In this document: piece after piece, positions 6,177 through 13,144 of the stretch
Numbering within the stretch: the first letter of the stretch is position 1
Layout: every line of letters begins with the position of its first letter
From: Planctomycetaceae bacterium
Lineage (GTDB): Bacteria > Planctomycetota > Planctomycetia > Planctomycetales > Planctomycetaceae
Direction: 5' to 3'
Assembly (NCBI GenBank): GCA_029259875.1
Contig: JAJDEK010000019.1
Coordinates: forward strand, 1 to 14,410
DNA: 14,410 nt
Notes under the pieces: generated by a model
The model's database searches: none
What the model was told of the DNA's origin: nothing
The model's input: only the letters and a program-made list of their open reading frames with translations
Made by a program: the position numbers and the translations under genes

Positions 6177-7538
6177 ATGAAAAATACAACCTGGATTCCC
6201 CTTCTGGCGGCCGCAATGATAATGGCCTGCTTTGGAGAGAATGCCCAGGCAGGCTACCTCGGAGCAGGTAGTTATAACTGTTGTCCCACAGAAGCATGTG
6301 CATCCTGTGGCGATTATAGCGCTGCCAAAGAATGTTCAAGTACCTGTTACAAGACGGTCGTAGATACTGTCTGGGAAAAGCAGAACTACACCTGTCAAAA
6401 AACAGTGTATGATACAATCTGCGAAAAAGTTCCCGTTCAATACTCCAAGAATGTTTACAAGACCTGCTACCGTGATGAATGCTATACGGTGTGCAAGCCT
6501 GTTTACAATACTTGTTATCGAGACGTCTGTTACAATGTTTGTCGTCCCGTTTACAAAACCTGCTATCGAACTGTAACCTGCAAACGCAGACGGCCCGTTT
6601 ATAACACTTGCTACCGTGAAGTATGCTACTCGGTCTGCAAGCCCGTTTATAACACCTGTTACCGCGATGTTTGTTACACAGTCAGACGCCCTATCTGTGA
6701 AACTCACTATCGGGATGTCTGCTGCACGATTTACAAAACGAATTATAAAACCTGTTATCGTGATGTATGTCGTACTGTTTGTAAGCCCGTTCATACCTGG
6801 CACAATGTTGAAGTATGCTGTGGTGAATGGAAAACAACAACTGAGCACTGCCCCGGACCAGTCGTTGAAAAATGCATCTGTGAGCCAGGAACCTGGGAAT
6901 ATGATTGCAGCTCATGCTGCCCGATCTACAAGCCTGGATGCTGCAAAACAGTGAAAGTTCAATGTCCCGGAACAACAATTTGCCGACGTACCTGGTGTCC
7001 CAAGACGGTAACCAGAAAAGTCTGCTGCACTACTTACCAACGTGAAGTCAAGCACCAGCGGGTTCCTTACACAGTATGTGAGCGAGTTCCTTGCACGATT
7101 ACCAAGAAGGTGCCTTACACATGCGTCCGTCATGAGTGTGAAACACGAACCAAGAGGGTTCCTCACACGACCTGCAAAATGGTACGTGAATGTCGCACTC
7201 GTAAAGTCCCTTACACAACATGCTGCTGGAAGGAAGAATGTGTCACTAAGCAGGTTCCTTACACGACTTGCACCATGGTTTCAGAATGCCGAACCAGAAA
7301 GGTTCCCTACACCACCTGTAGCTATGAGCAAAAGACCTGTACTCGTAAAGTTCCTTACACAACTTGTCAGCAAGTATGTTGCACTAGATATGTAACGCGA
7401 ACGAAATGTGTGCCACGAACTGTTTGTGTCACCAAAACACGATGTGTGCCAAGACAAGTTTGCCGTAAAGTCCCTGTCTGCTGTCCCGCGCCAAAGACAT
7501 GCACTGCACCGGCTCCCAAGACTTGTGTCAGCAACTAG
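6177..7538 (+). CDS. Secreted cysteine-rich YTV-repeat cell-surface protein
   Basis: 453 residues with about 67 cysteines (close to 15%). A signal peptide is clear: MKNTTW, a hydrophobic core, and a likely cut after AQA at residue 25. The mature protein has four parts. Array A (95-206) is seven 16-residue units of consensus [KN]TCYRDVCYTVCKPVY. A central non-repetitive CC-rich segment (207-295) follows. Array B (about 296-407) is seven units with period 16 built on VPYTTC, with R/K before it and EC or TC after. The C-terminus has CVPR[TQ]VC twice, 12 residues apart. VPYT-repeat proteins of this kind are known from planctomycetes (the YTV domain) and have been linked to the disulfide-linked proteinaceous cell wall. 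A structural, cross-linked envelope role is inferred. The many Lys/Arg residues make it strongly basic. It is followed by a strong terminator, so it is probably monocistronic. Confidence 0.88.
   Translation: MKNTTWIPLLAAAMIMACFGENAQAGYLGAGSYNCCPTEACASCGDYSAAKECSSTCYKTVVDTVWEKQNYTCQKTVYDTICEKVPVQYSKNVYKTCYRDECYTVCKPVYNTCYRDVCYNVCRPVYKTCYRTVTCKRRRPVYNTCYREVCYSVCKPVYNTCYRDVCYTVRRPICETHYRDVCCTIYKTNYKTCYRDVCRTVCKPVHTWHNVEVCCGEWKTTTEHCPGPVVEKCICEPGTWEYDCSSCCPIYKPGCCKTVKVQCPGTTICRRTWCPKTVTRKVCCTTYQREVKHQRVPYTVCERVPCTITKKVPYTCVRHECETRTKRVPHTTCKMVRECRTRKVPYTTCCWKEECVTKQVPYTTCTMVSECRTRKVPYTTCSYEQKTCTRKVPYTTCQQVCCTRYVTRTKCVPRTVCVTKTRCVPRQVCRKVPVCCPAPKTCTAPAPKTCVSN
6459..6794 (+). repeat. Protein repeat array A: 7 x 16 residues (CYRDVCYTVCKPVY)
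   Basis: Seven consecutive units of exactly 48 nt, with no insertion or deletion, encoding residues 95-206 of the YTV protein. Units 1, 2, 4 and 7 keep CYR[DE]xC...C[KR]PV. Units 3, 5 and 6 are degenerate and lose some cysteines. Codon choice differs between units, so the array is old rather than a recent DNA duplication. Confidence 0.85.
7062..7397 (+). repeat. Protein repeat array B: 7 x 16 residues (VPYTTC)
   Basis: VP[YH]T begins at residues 296, 312, 328, 344, 360, 376 and 392, an exact 16-residue period over seven units (48 nt each). The consensus is VPYTTC, three or four variable residues, then EC or TC and a basic pair. It has the same unit length and copy number as array A but a different motif. 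Confidence 0.85.
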
Positions 7539-7587
7539 TCAAAAGTAAAGCCAGAAGCGTTTTCAGCAATTGAAAATTGAAACTGCG

Positions 7588-7623
7588 AAGGGCGGTTGAT
7601 CCTAGATCAACCGCCCTTTTTTT
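7588..7623 (+). terminator. Intrinsic terminator of the YTV gene
   Basis: A 14-bp perfect stem (arm AAGGGCGGTTGATC, 7588-7601; partner 7605-7618) closes a 3-nt CTA loop and runs into an uninterrupted T tract to 7623. It sits 50 bp after the YTV stop and is followed by the convergent HAD gene. Confidence 0.93.
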
Positions 7624-7652
7624 AATGTATTAACTATAGTGGAGGGGCGTTA

Positions 7653-7760
7653 TTATATTGATTTTTCGAGAACAGAATCTAATGACGATATAACCATTGA
7701 CGAAGTTGGTGCATATTTCGAAGGCACAAGATGGTAACTACGAATGCAAATTTGATGGGC
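7653..7760 (-). other. Out-of-frame 3' remainder of the HAD hydrolase gene
   Basis: Read on the minus strand from 7760 this gives AHQICIRSYHLVPSKYAPTS, then MVISSLDSVLEKSI and TAA. That is the expected last strand and terminal helix of a small HAD hydrolase. It is separated from the main frame by a shift near 7760-7762. It may be a real mutation or a sequencing error. Confidence 0.65.
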
Positions 7761-8262
7761 TATCAACATCAGATTTGAGACTGTCGCCGACCATCATTGT
7801 TTCATGTGGAAGCGAGCCGAGTTTTTGGAGAGCTAGTTGATAAATTTTAGGATCTGGTTTGATGAATCCACATTCACATGAAAAGACAGTAGCGTCAAAG
7901 TACTGATTTAGATCATGTCTGACAAATGGCTTTTGATAGGGTGTTGCCAGGTTTGAAATGACCGTCGTTTTAATGTTGTTTTCTTTAAGTGCTTTAAGCG
8001 TTCGAAGTGTATCTGGATAGAGCTTGACTAGTTGCAGATCATCTTGAAGTTTCGTTTCAAGTGTAGCTAATTCTTCCTCATTATCCAGTTTGAGCAGTTC
8101 TACGTATTCTTGCAAAGTAGGGTGTTTTTTTGTCATCGCTAATTTGATGGCTTCATGAATATTTAGTGCTGAACTTTGACGCGCTAATTTAAGAAATGGT
8201 TGTGAATCTTGAGTAAGATATAACAAGGTGCCGTACAGGTCAAAAATGATTGATTTGATCAT
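7738..8262 (-). CDS. HAD-superfamily hydrolase, apparent 3' frameshift
   Basis: The frame gives 174 residues with the HAD core: motif I FDLYGTLL with nucleophile Asp8, motif II Ser103 (VISN), motif III Lys135 (IKPDPKIY) and motif IV GDSLKSD with Asp160 and Asp165. Having Tyr10 where most phosphatases carry the second Asp is the D-x-Y pattern of haloacid-dehalogenase-type members, so phosphatase activity should not be assumed. The helical cap occupies about 15-85. The frame then stops abruptly after DVD with SPSNLHS. The frame one base over continues from 7760 for 35 codons with a typical HAD ending (IRSYHL ... ISSLDSVLEKSI) to a TAA at 7653. Two lost bases would restore DVDGA, a common family continuation, and about 203 residues. 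The catalytic motifs precede the break. The ATG at 8260-8262 starts directly at strand 1. Confidence 0.75.
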   Translation of the reverse strand: MIKSIIFDLYGTLLYLTQDSQPFLKLARQSSALNIHEAIKLAMTKKHPTLQEYVELLKLDNEEELATLETKLQDDLQLVKLYPDTLRTLKALKENNIKTTVISNLATPYQKPFVRHDLNQYFDATVFSCECGFIKPDPKIYQLALQKLGSLPHETMMVGDSLKSDVDSPSNLHS

Positions 8263-8341
8263 AACGGGTTATTTGGGCCATAACAAAAGAGGTGATGTTT
8301 TTGAGAGTGTTTCGTTAGACTTTCCTTGAGTATTACTCTCA

Positions 8342-9403
8342 TTAACTCTCGCGCTGATTTTTATTACAGCTTGGATCCAGAGGTACTGCTTTACCTGTTT
8401 TTTCAATAGGGTGTGTAAACAGATAACGCCAGACATCTTCGTGAATATATTGACCTTTGGAGTTTTTGCAGGCACTGCCGCCGGGAACGACTGAGGAATG
8501 GGCACGTCGGGTGTTATTTTTGACATCGCAATTCGTAATTAACCGACGCGAATTTTTAAATGGTGCTTTTACCTGATCAACATCCACAATGGGACCATGT
8601 TCATTCAAACCCAACAGCTCCCAAGAGCGGCAGTAGTGATCGGCACTCCAGCCGCCATCGAGTACGTGTGAAAATCCGAAGTAGCGGTTCGAAGGTGTGG
8701 CTGAAGGCAGTGTTTGCCAATTCTGAAGCTGGTCCCGTGGACCACAGAACATAACGACGCGCCCCACTTTTTGATGAACGGCGAAACGAGCGGCTGTGGT
8801 CGATCCATGTGAACTCCCTGCGAGGATGACGTCTTCCCAGCGGAGTCCTTTGCCATCTTCGGTTATGAAATAGTTCCAATCTCCCTGAGGATTCTTTTTG
8901 GCCAGCCACTTCACAAACTGAAACGCGCGTTCTTTCATTCCATCTGGTAGGGGAATAGTGGCCTGATCACTAAAATCTTCGCCAGTTGCTGCTTCCAGTC
9001 GCATATTACCCCGGCAAGTCTCTCCTACTGGTTGTTCGCGGCAAACTTTGGAGAACCAGCGATTGGCGTAGTGTACTTGAATCGCATGTAGACCATAACT
9101 AGAGAGCCGATCAAAGAGTTGGCTGTTGTAGCCCATCAGCCAGATGACCAGTTTGCCACGCGGTTTGACTCTGGTATCAACGATGGCATGTTCGAGATCT
9201 TGTACCTTGCCACCAGATTTAAAAACGTAACCGATCTCCGGATGTTCTTTCGTACGTGGATCTATTTCACTGGCGCGTGCTTCCAGTTTGTATTGTTGGG
9301 GTTTAGGATCTGTGTAACGGAGTTTCTGTCTGTCGTCAGCCAGAAGACCATTGCTAAACAATTGAGTGAATACCACGAGAACAAACAGCGATTTCAGATT
9401 CAT
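8342..9403 (-). CDS. Secreted alpha/beta-hydrolase-like protein (BPSS1187-like)
   Basis: 353 residues from the preferred start. The N-terminus has a signal peptide (MNLKSLFVLVVFTQLFSNGLLA, cut near LLA|DD). Residue numbers here count from the upstream ATG at 9409. Strand 'KLVIWLMGYNSQ' (86-97) and a nucleophile elbow GSSHGS (198-203, Ser200), followed by a VVMFCGPRDQ strand (218-227), indicate an alpha/beta-hydrolase fold. His304 (RRAH) is a candidate catalytic histidine. Seven cysteines after the signal suggest disulfides. From memory it resembles the uncharacterised BPSS1187 family; the substrate is unknown. Two ATGs lie 6 nt apart (9409 and 9403): GGTGA (9410-9414) abuts the first but is 6 nt from the second, so the second is preferred. 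It lies 79 bp upstream of the HAD gene on the same strand and may share a transcript. Confidence 0.75.
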   Translation of the reverse strand: MNLKSLFVLVVFTQLFSNGLLADDRQKLRYTDPKPQQYKLEARASEIDPRTKEHPEIGYVFKSGGKVQDLEHAIVDTRVKPRGKLVIWLMGYNSQLFDRLSSYGLHAIQVHYANRWFSKVCREQPVGETCRGNMRLEAATGEDFSDQATIPLPDGMKERAFQFVKWLAKKNPQGDWNYFITEDGKGLRWEDVILAGSSHGSTTAARFAVHQKVGRVVMFCGPRDQLQNWQTLPSATPSNRYFGFSHVLDGGWSADHYCRSWELLGLNEHGPIVDVDQVKAPFKNSRRLITNCDVKNNTRRAHSSVVPGGSACKNSKGQYIHEDVWRYLFTHPIEKTGKAVPLDPSCNKNQRES

Positions 9404-9633
9404 TATCATTCACCAAAATAGAGACAGTTAATTGAATGGAGATCACTCCAGTACTGAATATATTCTAGTTAACCACGAATTCCTACTCTGCTACTTTGCT
9501 CGGGGCAGAACTTTAAAAAGAAAGATCTGAGTACAAAGCTAAAGAATCATTTACAGAAAAATGAATGCGCACTCGACTTCAAAGAACTATCGAACTTTGA
9601 TTAGAGGCTGCTGTGGCTTTCAAAGAATGTTCT

Positions 9634-11139
9634 TTAGAACATCCCTCCAAACGTTTCTAAGAAGAATGAACTAACGCTGGAAGGGTCGTCGTAATGCCAC
9701 ATGGTTCGGATCAGATCGTACATCATGATAGTACAGATCCCCAATAATAACGTGGAGATTCCAAGTGCGGCAAAAGTGCCTGCTCCCCATTCTGGTTCAG
9801 GTGCCATGGCTGCAGACCGACCACCGCTGAAACCAGCGGGTGCAACAAATTCGGCATGGCTTTCACCACTCTGGAATGAATCGTCGAAATCGTCGTCGTC
9901 TGCATCATAGATATCATCAAAATCATCTTCGTCATCGAAGGCCTCTGACAACATTGAATCATCACTGGCGAATTCATCATCATCGTCGTCGTCATCGAAG
10001 AGGCCTGATTCGCTGTCTTCATCATCTGAATCCAGAATCACTGAACCAGATGAACCCCCCACATCACCATCCTCATTCAACATGAGCACGCTGGTGTCGG
10101 CGCTAGAATCTGACAGATCGAAACTGCTGTCATCATCATCATCCAGAGTGGGGATTTCCAACGTAGCGTCTTTGTCACCACCGGCGGACATCATGGGTAC
10201 GGTTTTATCAATATCATCAACATCAATTGGCTCCAGGGAAATTCCGCTATCGGCAGTGATGGAGATATCACCATCATCTTCCAGAGAAATACCGCTCGAA
10301 TCTTCGTCGACGAGTGAAATTCCACTTTCATCAGCGCCTTCCAGTGAAATGCCACTATCAAGGGGACCCGCTAATGAGATTCCACTGTCAGTTGCCAGTG
10401 AGATACCACTATCTTCTTCGAGTATTGAAGAGTCTCCGTCATCACCCTGAATTAAGGCCACATCGCTGTCGCTGCCTAGATCGAAATCATCACCGACTAA
10501 AGCGACATCACTTTCACTGTTGGCTAGATCCGAGTGATCAGCCACAAGTTTGACATCACTGTCGCTACCCGCATCGATATCCAGGGTTTCAAAGTCGGGC
10601 TCAGAGTCAGCGTCAACCAGTTTGACATCACTGTCGCTGCTAAGATCAATACTCGAATCATCAGTGAGGCGGACATCGCTGTCTGAATCTTCGCCGACAG
10701 CAACCAGTTCCGGCTCACTATCTAGTTGTAGTTCATCACCATCATCATCAACAACCAGCCGTACATCGCTATCAGAACTGCTCAATTCGATGGGAGATTC
10801 ATCCTCCTCATCATGCACGCTTCCGCGAATCACAGTCGCTTGTTCACCGACTTCATCCTCATCAATCACACTATCTGAGCCGCTCGCAATGTCGTCTTCT
10901 TCCAGAATGGCTGAGCCAAATAGGTCCTCATCTTCACCCCCTGACATCAAAGGAATCGCAGGATCGGAATCAGCCTGAAACGAGCGGCCGAGTTCGTCAA
11001 TATCCTCCATGCGAAACTTCCACGCGCCTCTATCTGCAAATCCACGAATATCACCGCTCTCTCTGAGGCGATTTAATTCGTCTGTTTCCATGCCAAGCTG
11101 AGCAGCAGCTTCTTCTAGATTGAGATATTTTTTGGCCAT
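9634..11139 (-). CDS. Helix-turn-helix protein with acidic repeats and C-terminal membrane segment
   Basis: 501 residues in three parts. Residues 1-58 form a MerR/excisionase-type helix-turn-helix (MAKKYLNLEEAAAQLG..., ending KFRMEDIDEL). Residues 60-425 are a very acidic, low-complexity Asp/Ser region that includes six SDSDV[RKA]L-type motifs and six SGISL motifs. Residues 431-455 are Gly/Ala/Pro-rich, followed by one transmembrane segment (about 456-477: AALGISTLLLGICTIMMYDLI) and a 24-residue tail. This predicts a cytoplasmic DNA-binding domain on a long flexible linker, anchored in the membrane with the C-terminus outside. Similar architectures occur in planctomycetes, to my recollection, without known function. 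The start ATG 11137-11139 has GGAG 10 nt upstream and begins right at the HTH. It is the third minus-strand gene after an ECF sigma factor and pspA, but 445 bp separates it from pspA. Confidence 0.75.
   Translation of the reverse strand: MAKKYLNLEEAAAQLGMETDELNRLRESGDIRGFADRGAWKFRMEDIDELGRSFQADSDPAIPLMSGGEDEDLFGSAILEEDDIASGSDSVIDEDEVGEQATVIRGSVHDEEDESPIELSSSDSDVRLVVDDDGDELQLDSEPELVAVGEDSDSDVRLTDDSSIDLSSDSDVKLVDADSEPDFETLDIDAGSDSDVKLVADHSDLANSESDVALVGDDFDLGSDSDVALIQGDDGDSSILEEDSGISLATDSGISLAGPLDSGISLEGADESGISLVDEDSSGISLEDDGDISITADSGISLEPIDVDDIDKTVPMMSAGGDKDATLEIPTLDDDDDSSFDLSDSSADTSVLMLNEDGDVGGSSGSVILDSDDEDSESGLFDDDDDDDEFASDDSMLSEAFDDEDDFDDIYDADDDDFDDSFQSGESHAEFVAPAGFSGGRSAAMAPEPEWGAGTFAALGISTLLLGICTIMMYDLIRTMWHYDDPSSVSSFFLETFGGMF
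9709..9774 (-). other. Transmembrane segment of the HTH protein
   Basis: Codons 456-477 encode the only long hydrophobic stretch of the protein. It is preceded by a Pro/Glu/Trp-rich stretch and followed by RTMWHYDD, consistent with a single C-terminal anchor. Confidence 0.75.
10234..10413 (-). repeat. Six SGISL motifs
   Basis: Within residues 243-302 the motif [DES]SGISL occurs six times, at about 10-residue spacing for the first five. A degenerate DISIT copy precedes the last. Acidic residues separate the copies. Confidence 0.8.
10450..10776 (-). repeat. Six S[DE]SDV[RKA]L motifs
   Basis: Within residues 122-230 the motif recurs with starts near 122, 152, 168, 192, 208 and 223. It is an acidic Ser-Asp pair before a hydrophobic-basic-hydrophobic core. 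Spacing is irregular, unlike the SGISL block. Confidence 0.8.
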
Positions 11140-11584
11140 TGTGGCGCGACTCCGACATCAATGATGTTAATTGGAAATTGAAGTTATATTATTCGTCATC
11201 GGATCAATGACTGAGAAATATCAGTAATATCAAATCCGAAAACCAGTAGACGAACGCCTTTGCGAAGAACTTATGGGTTCTTTTGATAATGTCAGTGACA
11301 TCACCAACATCATCATGAATCCTGAATAGAAACAGAACTTTCATCAAGAAGCCTGTGTGAACTGCTTCATTTATCTATTTTTATTCTAAAATAGAACCGG
11401 TCCGTTGCAAGTACCAACTTGTTGTTTGGAAATTTCTTCGCCAACAAATGTTAAATCGGATCGTTTGTTCACATTTTTCCGGGTGAGGGTATTCTAAGAC
11501 AAATCAATTAAACTGATTATAGTGACTTTGATCTAATAGTTGCCTTCAGGCAATCAGGATAACCAATGTTTCAATACAAGGTTA
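11140..11584. other. Intergenic region upstream of the HTH gene
   Basis: 445 bp. It contains a 13-nt palindrome ATGTCA-G-TGACAT at 11289-11301, about 150 bp upstream of the HTH start and a candidate operator. A small TTGCC/GGCAA stem at 11540-11553 lies just after pspA, without a U-tract on the minus strand, so it is at best a weak terminator. No open frame or clear promoter is seen. Confidence 0.45.
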
Positions 11585-12139
11585 TTATTGACCCAGTTCG
11601 CGCTTCAATGCTGCTAACTCGGTTTCGATTTGTTCTGAACGTGATGGTGACAAGCTGGATTCTGATACTGGCAATTCGGACGCATCTTGTGCGGGTGATT
11701 CAGTCAGTCCAATAGATTCCGATAACTCCATTTGTTTTCGCTTCGCTTCTGCCAAGCGTGCTTCCAGAGCATATAATGTCGTTGTCAGATGTTCGCAGGT
11801 GGCAACAGCAGCCTGATGCTGCTGCTCAAGTCCTGCCATCAAATCCTCGACTTCTTGCTTTCGAACCAGCGAATTCCGTGCTTCTACTTCCTCTCCTGCC
11901 GCTAAAGCATTTTTAGCAGCTTCTTTCCACTGTGAAATCTGCTGCTGGTGCTCCTGTAGCTCATTCTGGATGGCTTGTTTATTGGTAATTGCTGTTTTTA
12001 CACTGCGGTTCGCGCCTGCTATGCCCTCTTTCATCTCAGCAATAATCTGCTCGATTTCAATGACAGGATCTGCTGCATTTTTAAGTAATTGAGTTAGATT
12101 ACAGGTAACGATGTCAGTGAGCCGACTAAAATAGCTCAT
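11585..12139 (-). CDS. Short PspA/IM30-family protein
   Basis: 184 residues, almost entirely helical and charged. The N-terminus MSYFSRLTDIVTCNLTQLL followed by ADP matches the amphipathic helix 1 and start of helix 2 of PspA/Vipp1 proteins, peripheral inner-membrane proteins that assemble into ESCRT-III-like scaffolds and protect damaged membranes. A long coiled coil (about 25-145) follows. A Ser/Glu/Pro-rich linker leads to a terminal helix ending IETELAALKRELG. It is shorter than the usual 220-230 residues. The start is the ATG at 12137-12139: GGAGAAGAGG lies just upstream, and the protein then begins like its family. The ATG at 12154 would add MEKRR, which is only the translated Shine-Dalgarno region. 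It follows the ECF sigma gene by 115 bp. TTGACT-18-TGCAAT (12209-12180) is a possible promoter of its own. Confidence 0.85.
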   Translation of the reverse strand: MSYFSRLTDIVTCNLTQLLKNAADPVIEIEQIIAEMKEGIAGANRSVKTAITNKQAIQNELQEHQQQISQWKEAAKNALAAGEEVEARNSLVRKQEVEDLMAGLEQQHQAAVATCEHLTTTLYALEARLAEAKRKQMELSESIGLTESPAQDASELPVSESSLSPSRSEQIETELAALKRELGQ

Positions 12140-12254
12140 TCTCCTCTTCTCCATACTGTATCAAATGGTTCACGAAAAGATTGCAATTTTGAAGGCCCTG
12201 ATGAGTCAACGCAATTCTCTTCTTTTAGGTTCACTTAATTTCTAAAATCTCACT

Positions 12255-12848
12255 TTATAGTTCATTCTGCTGTGAGCCGGTAACGCCCATGAGTTTTAAT
12301 TTCTCGCGTAATTTTTCTCGTGCCAGCCGCAAACGACTTTTCGCCGTTGCCAAATTTGTTTCCATTACTTCAGCCACTTCGTTGAGGGTAAGTTCTGAAT
12401 AATGGTGCAGAGTGAAGGTTAAACGTTGGTCTTCTGGAATTGTTCCCAGCAATTCGTCTACAATCAATGCTAATTCTTTGATATTGGCTTTCTCTTCCGG
12501 TGAAACCACTTCACTGGCCAGCCGGTTGAGGGAATCATCTTCATCTGTCTTTTTACCAGTGTAAGCTTTCACTAGTGCATCATGTGATTGACGACGAATG
12601 CTATCGATCATCAGGTTTCGAGCAACCCGGTACATCCAACCACGAAATCGGCCTTGCGGCAAGTAATCCCATGACTGATTATAGACTCTTAAGAGCGTTT
12701 CCTGAGAAAGATCTTCTGAAAGTTGGGAATCCCGAATATTTCGGAAGAAAAAACCAATCAGTGGTCCCTGATATTTATCCACTAGTTCATCGAACGCGCG
12801 CAGGTCACCACTTTGAATTCGGATCATTAATTGATCGTCTTCGGTCAT
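12255..12848 (-). CDS. ECF-type RNA polymerase sigma factor
   Basis: 197 residues with only regions 2 and 4, as in ECF (group 4) sigma-70 factors. Region 2 (about 17-87) has SEDLSQETLLRVY for core binding and FRGWMYRVARNLMIDS for -10 recognition. The linker 90-122 is acidic and polar. Region 4 (about 125-183) ends in the helix-turn-helix LTLNEVAEVMETNLATAKSR that contacts the -35. It redirects RNA polymerase to a regulon that cannot be read from here. The ATG at 12846-12848 has GGGA 8 nt upstream. No anti-sigma factor (no membrane protein with a zinc-binding anti-sigma motif) is adjacent; the next gene is pspA, 115 bp downstream. Activity may therefore be controlled by another route, or the anti-sigma may be elsewhere. 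Confidence 0.93.
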   Translation of the reverse strand: MTEDDQLMIRIQSGDLRAFDELVDKYQGPLIGFFFRNIRDSQLSEDLSQETLLRVYNQSWDYLPQGRFRGWMYRVARNLMIDSIRRQSHDALVKAYTGKKTDEDDSLNRLASEVVSPEEKANIKELALIVDELLGTIPEDQRLTFTLHHYSELTLNEVAEVMETNLATAKSRLRLAREKLREKLKLMGVTGSQQNEL

Positions 12849-12935
12849 GATGCTTTTCCCGAATAGAACAGGCTTTGCGCTAGATGCTAAGCCTGACTCT
12901 AACTCTACTGCTGTTTGTCAATCATTCAAGTCTAT

Positions 12936-12974
12936 TGTCGTCCTTCATTCAATTTCAAGAAGACGACATTTTTT
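12936..12974 (+). terminator. Terminator-like hairpin in the LarA-like gene's upstream region
   Basis: TGTCGTC-C-TTC (12936-12946) pairs with GAA-GACGACA (12959-12968) with one bulged C, around a 12-nt loop, and is followed by six T. It is oriented to stop plus-strand transcription, but no plus-strand gene ends before it. It may be an attenuator for a distal promoter or may end a small or antisense RNA. Confidence 0.4.
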
Positions 12975-13079
12975 ATACTGTGATATTATGATATTGTGAT
13001 CAGATATCCTGTAGAATTCACCTCTAAATCGCTAACATTTCAGCCTTGTGTCACTTTTAACTCAAATCAATAGCAAAAT

Positions 13080-13108
13080 TTGACAGAAAACCTTTACACT
13101 TTATTGAT
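13080..13108 (+). promoter_or_regulatory. Possible promoter of the LarA-like gene
   Basis: A perfect TTGACA (13080-13085) is followed after 17 nt by ATTGAT (13103-13108), only 3/6 to the -10 consensus. The position is right for a leader of about 30 nt before the GTG at 13145. Weak evidence. Confidence 0.3.
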
Positions 13109-13144
13109 CATTGTAAAAAGCTATTGAGTGAACAGGATATTGTT

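Larger units (their letters stand above)
12849..13144. other. Divergent intergenic region, sigma factor / LarA-like gene
   Basis: Just under 300 bp. It holds a plus-oriented terminator-like hairpin (12936-12974), an AT-rich stretch with repeated TGATATT (12981-13008) and a TTGACA hexamer at 13080-13085. No open frame on either strand looks like a gene. Confidence 0.45.

Noticed and set aside
6336..6848. Long minus-strand open frame inside the YTV gene
   Set aside because: An antisense by-product of the regular 48-nt repeats and biased codons of the plus-strand gene; no signal or start context of its own.
6459..7397. CRISPR-like regular 48-nt repetition
   Set aside because: The periodicity is at the protein level within one open frame; the DNA units diverge and there are no conserved repeats with unique spacers.
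10550..10978. Ser-rich plus-strand open frames opposite the acidic HTH protein
   Set aside because: GAT/TCA-rich codons read in reverse give Ser/Leu-rich shadows; the minus-strand protein has a recognisable HTH and membrane segment.
12140..12154. Upstream ATG of pspA (MEKRR extension)
   Set aside because: These codons are the purine-rich ribosome site itself; family members begin at the following MSYFSRL-type sequence.
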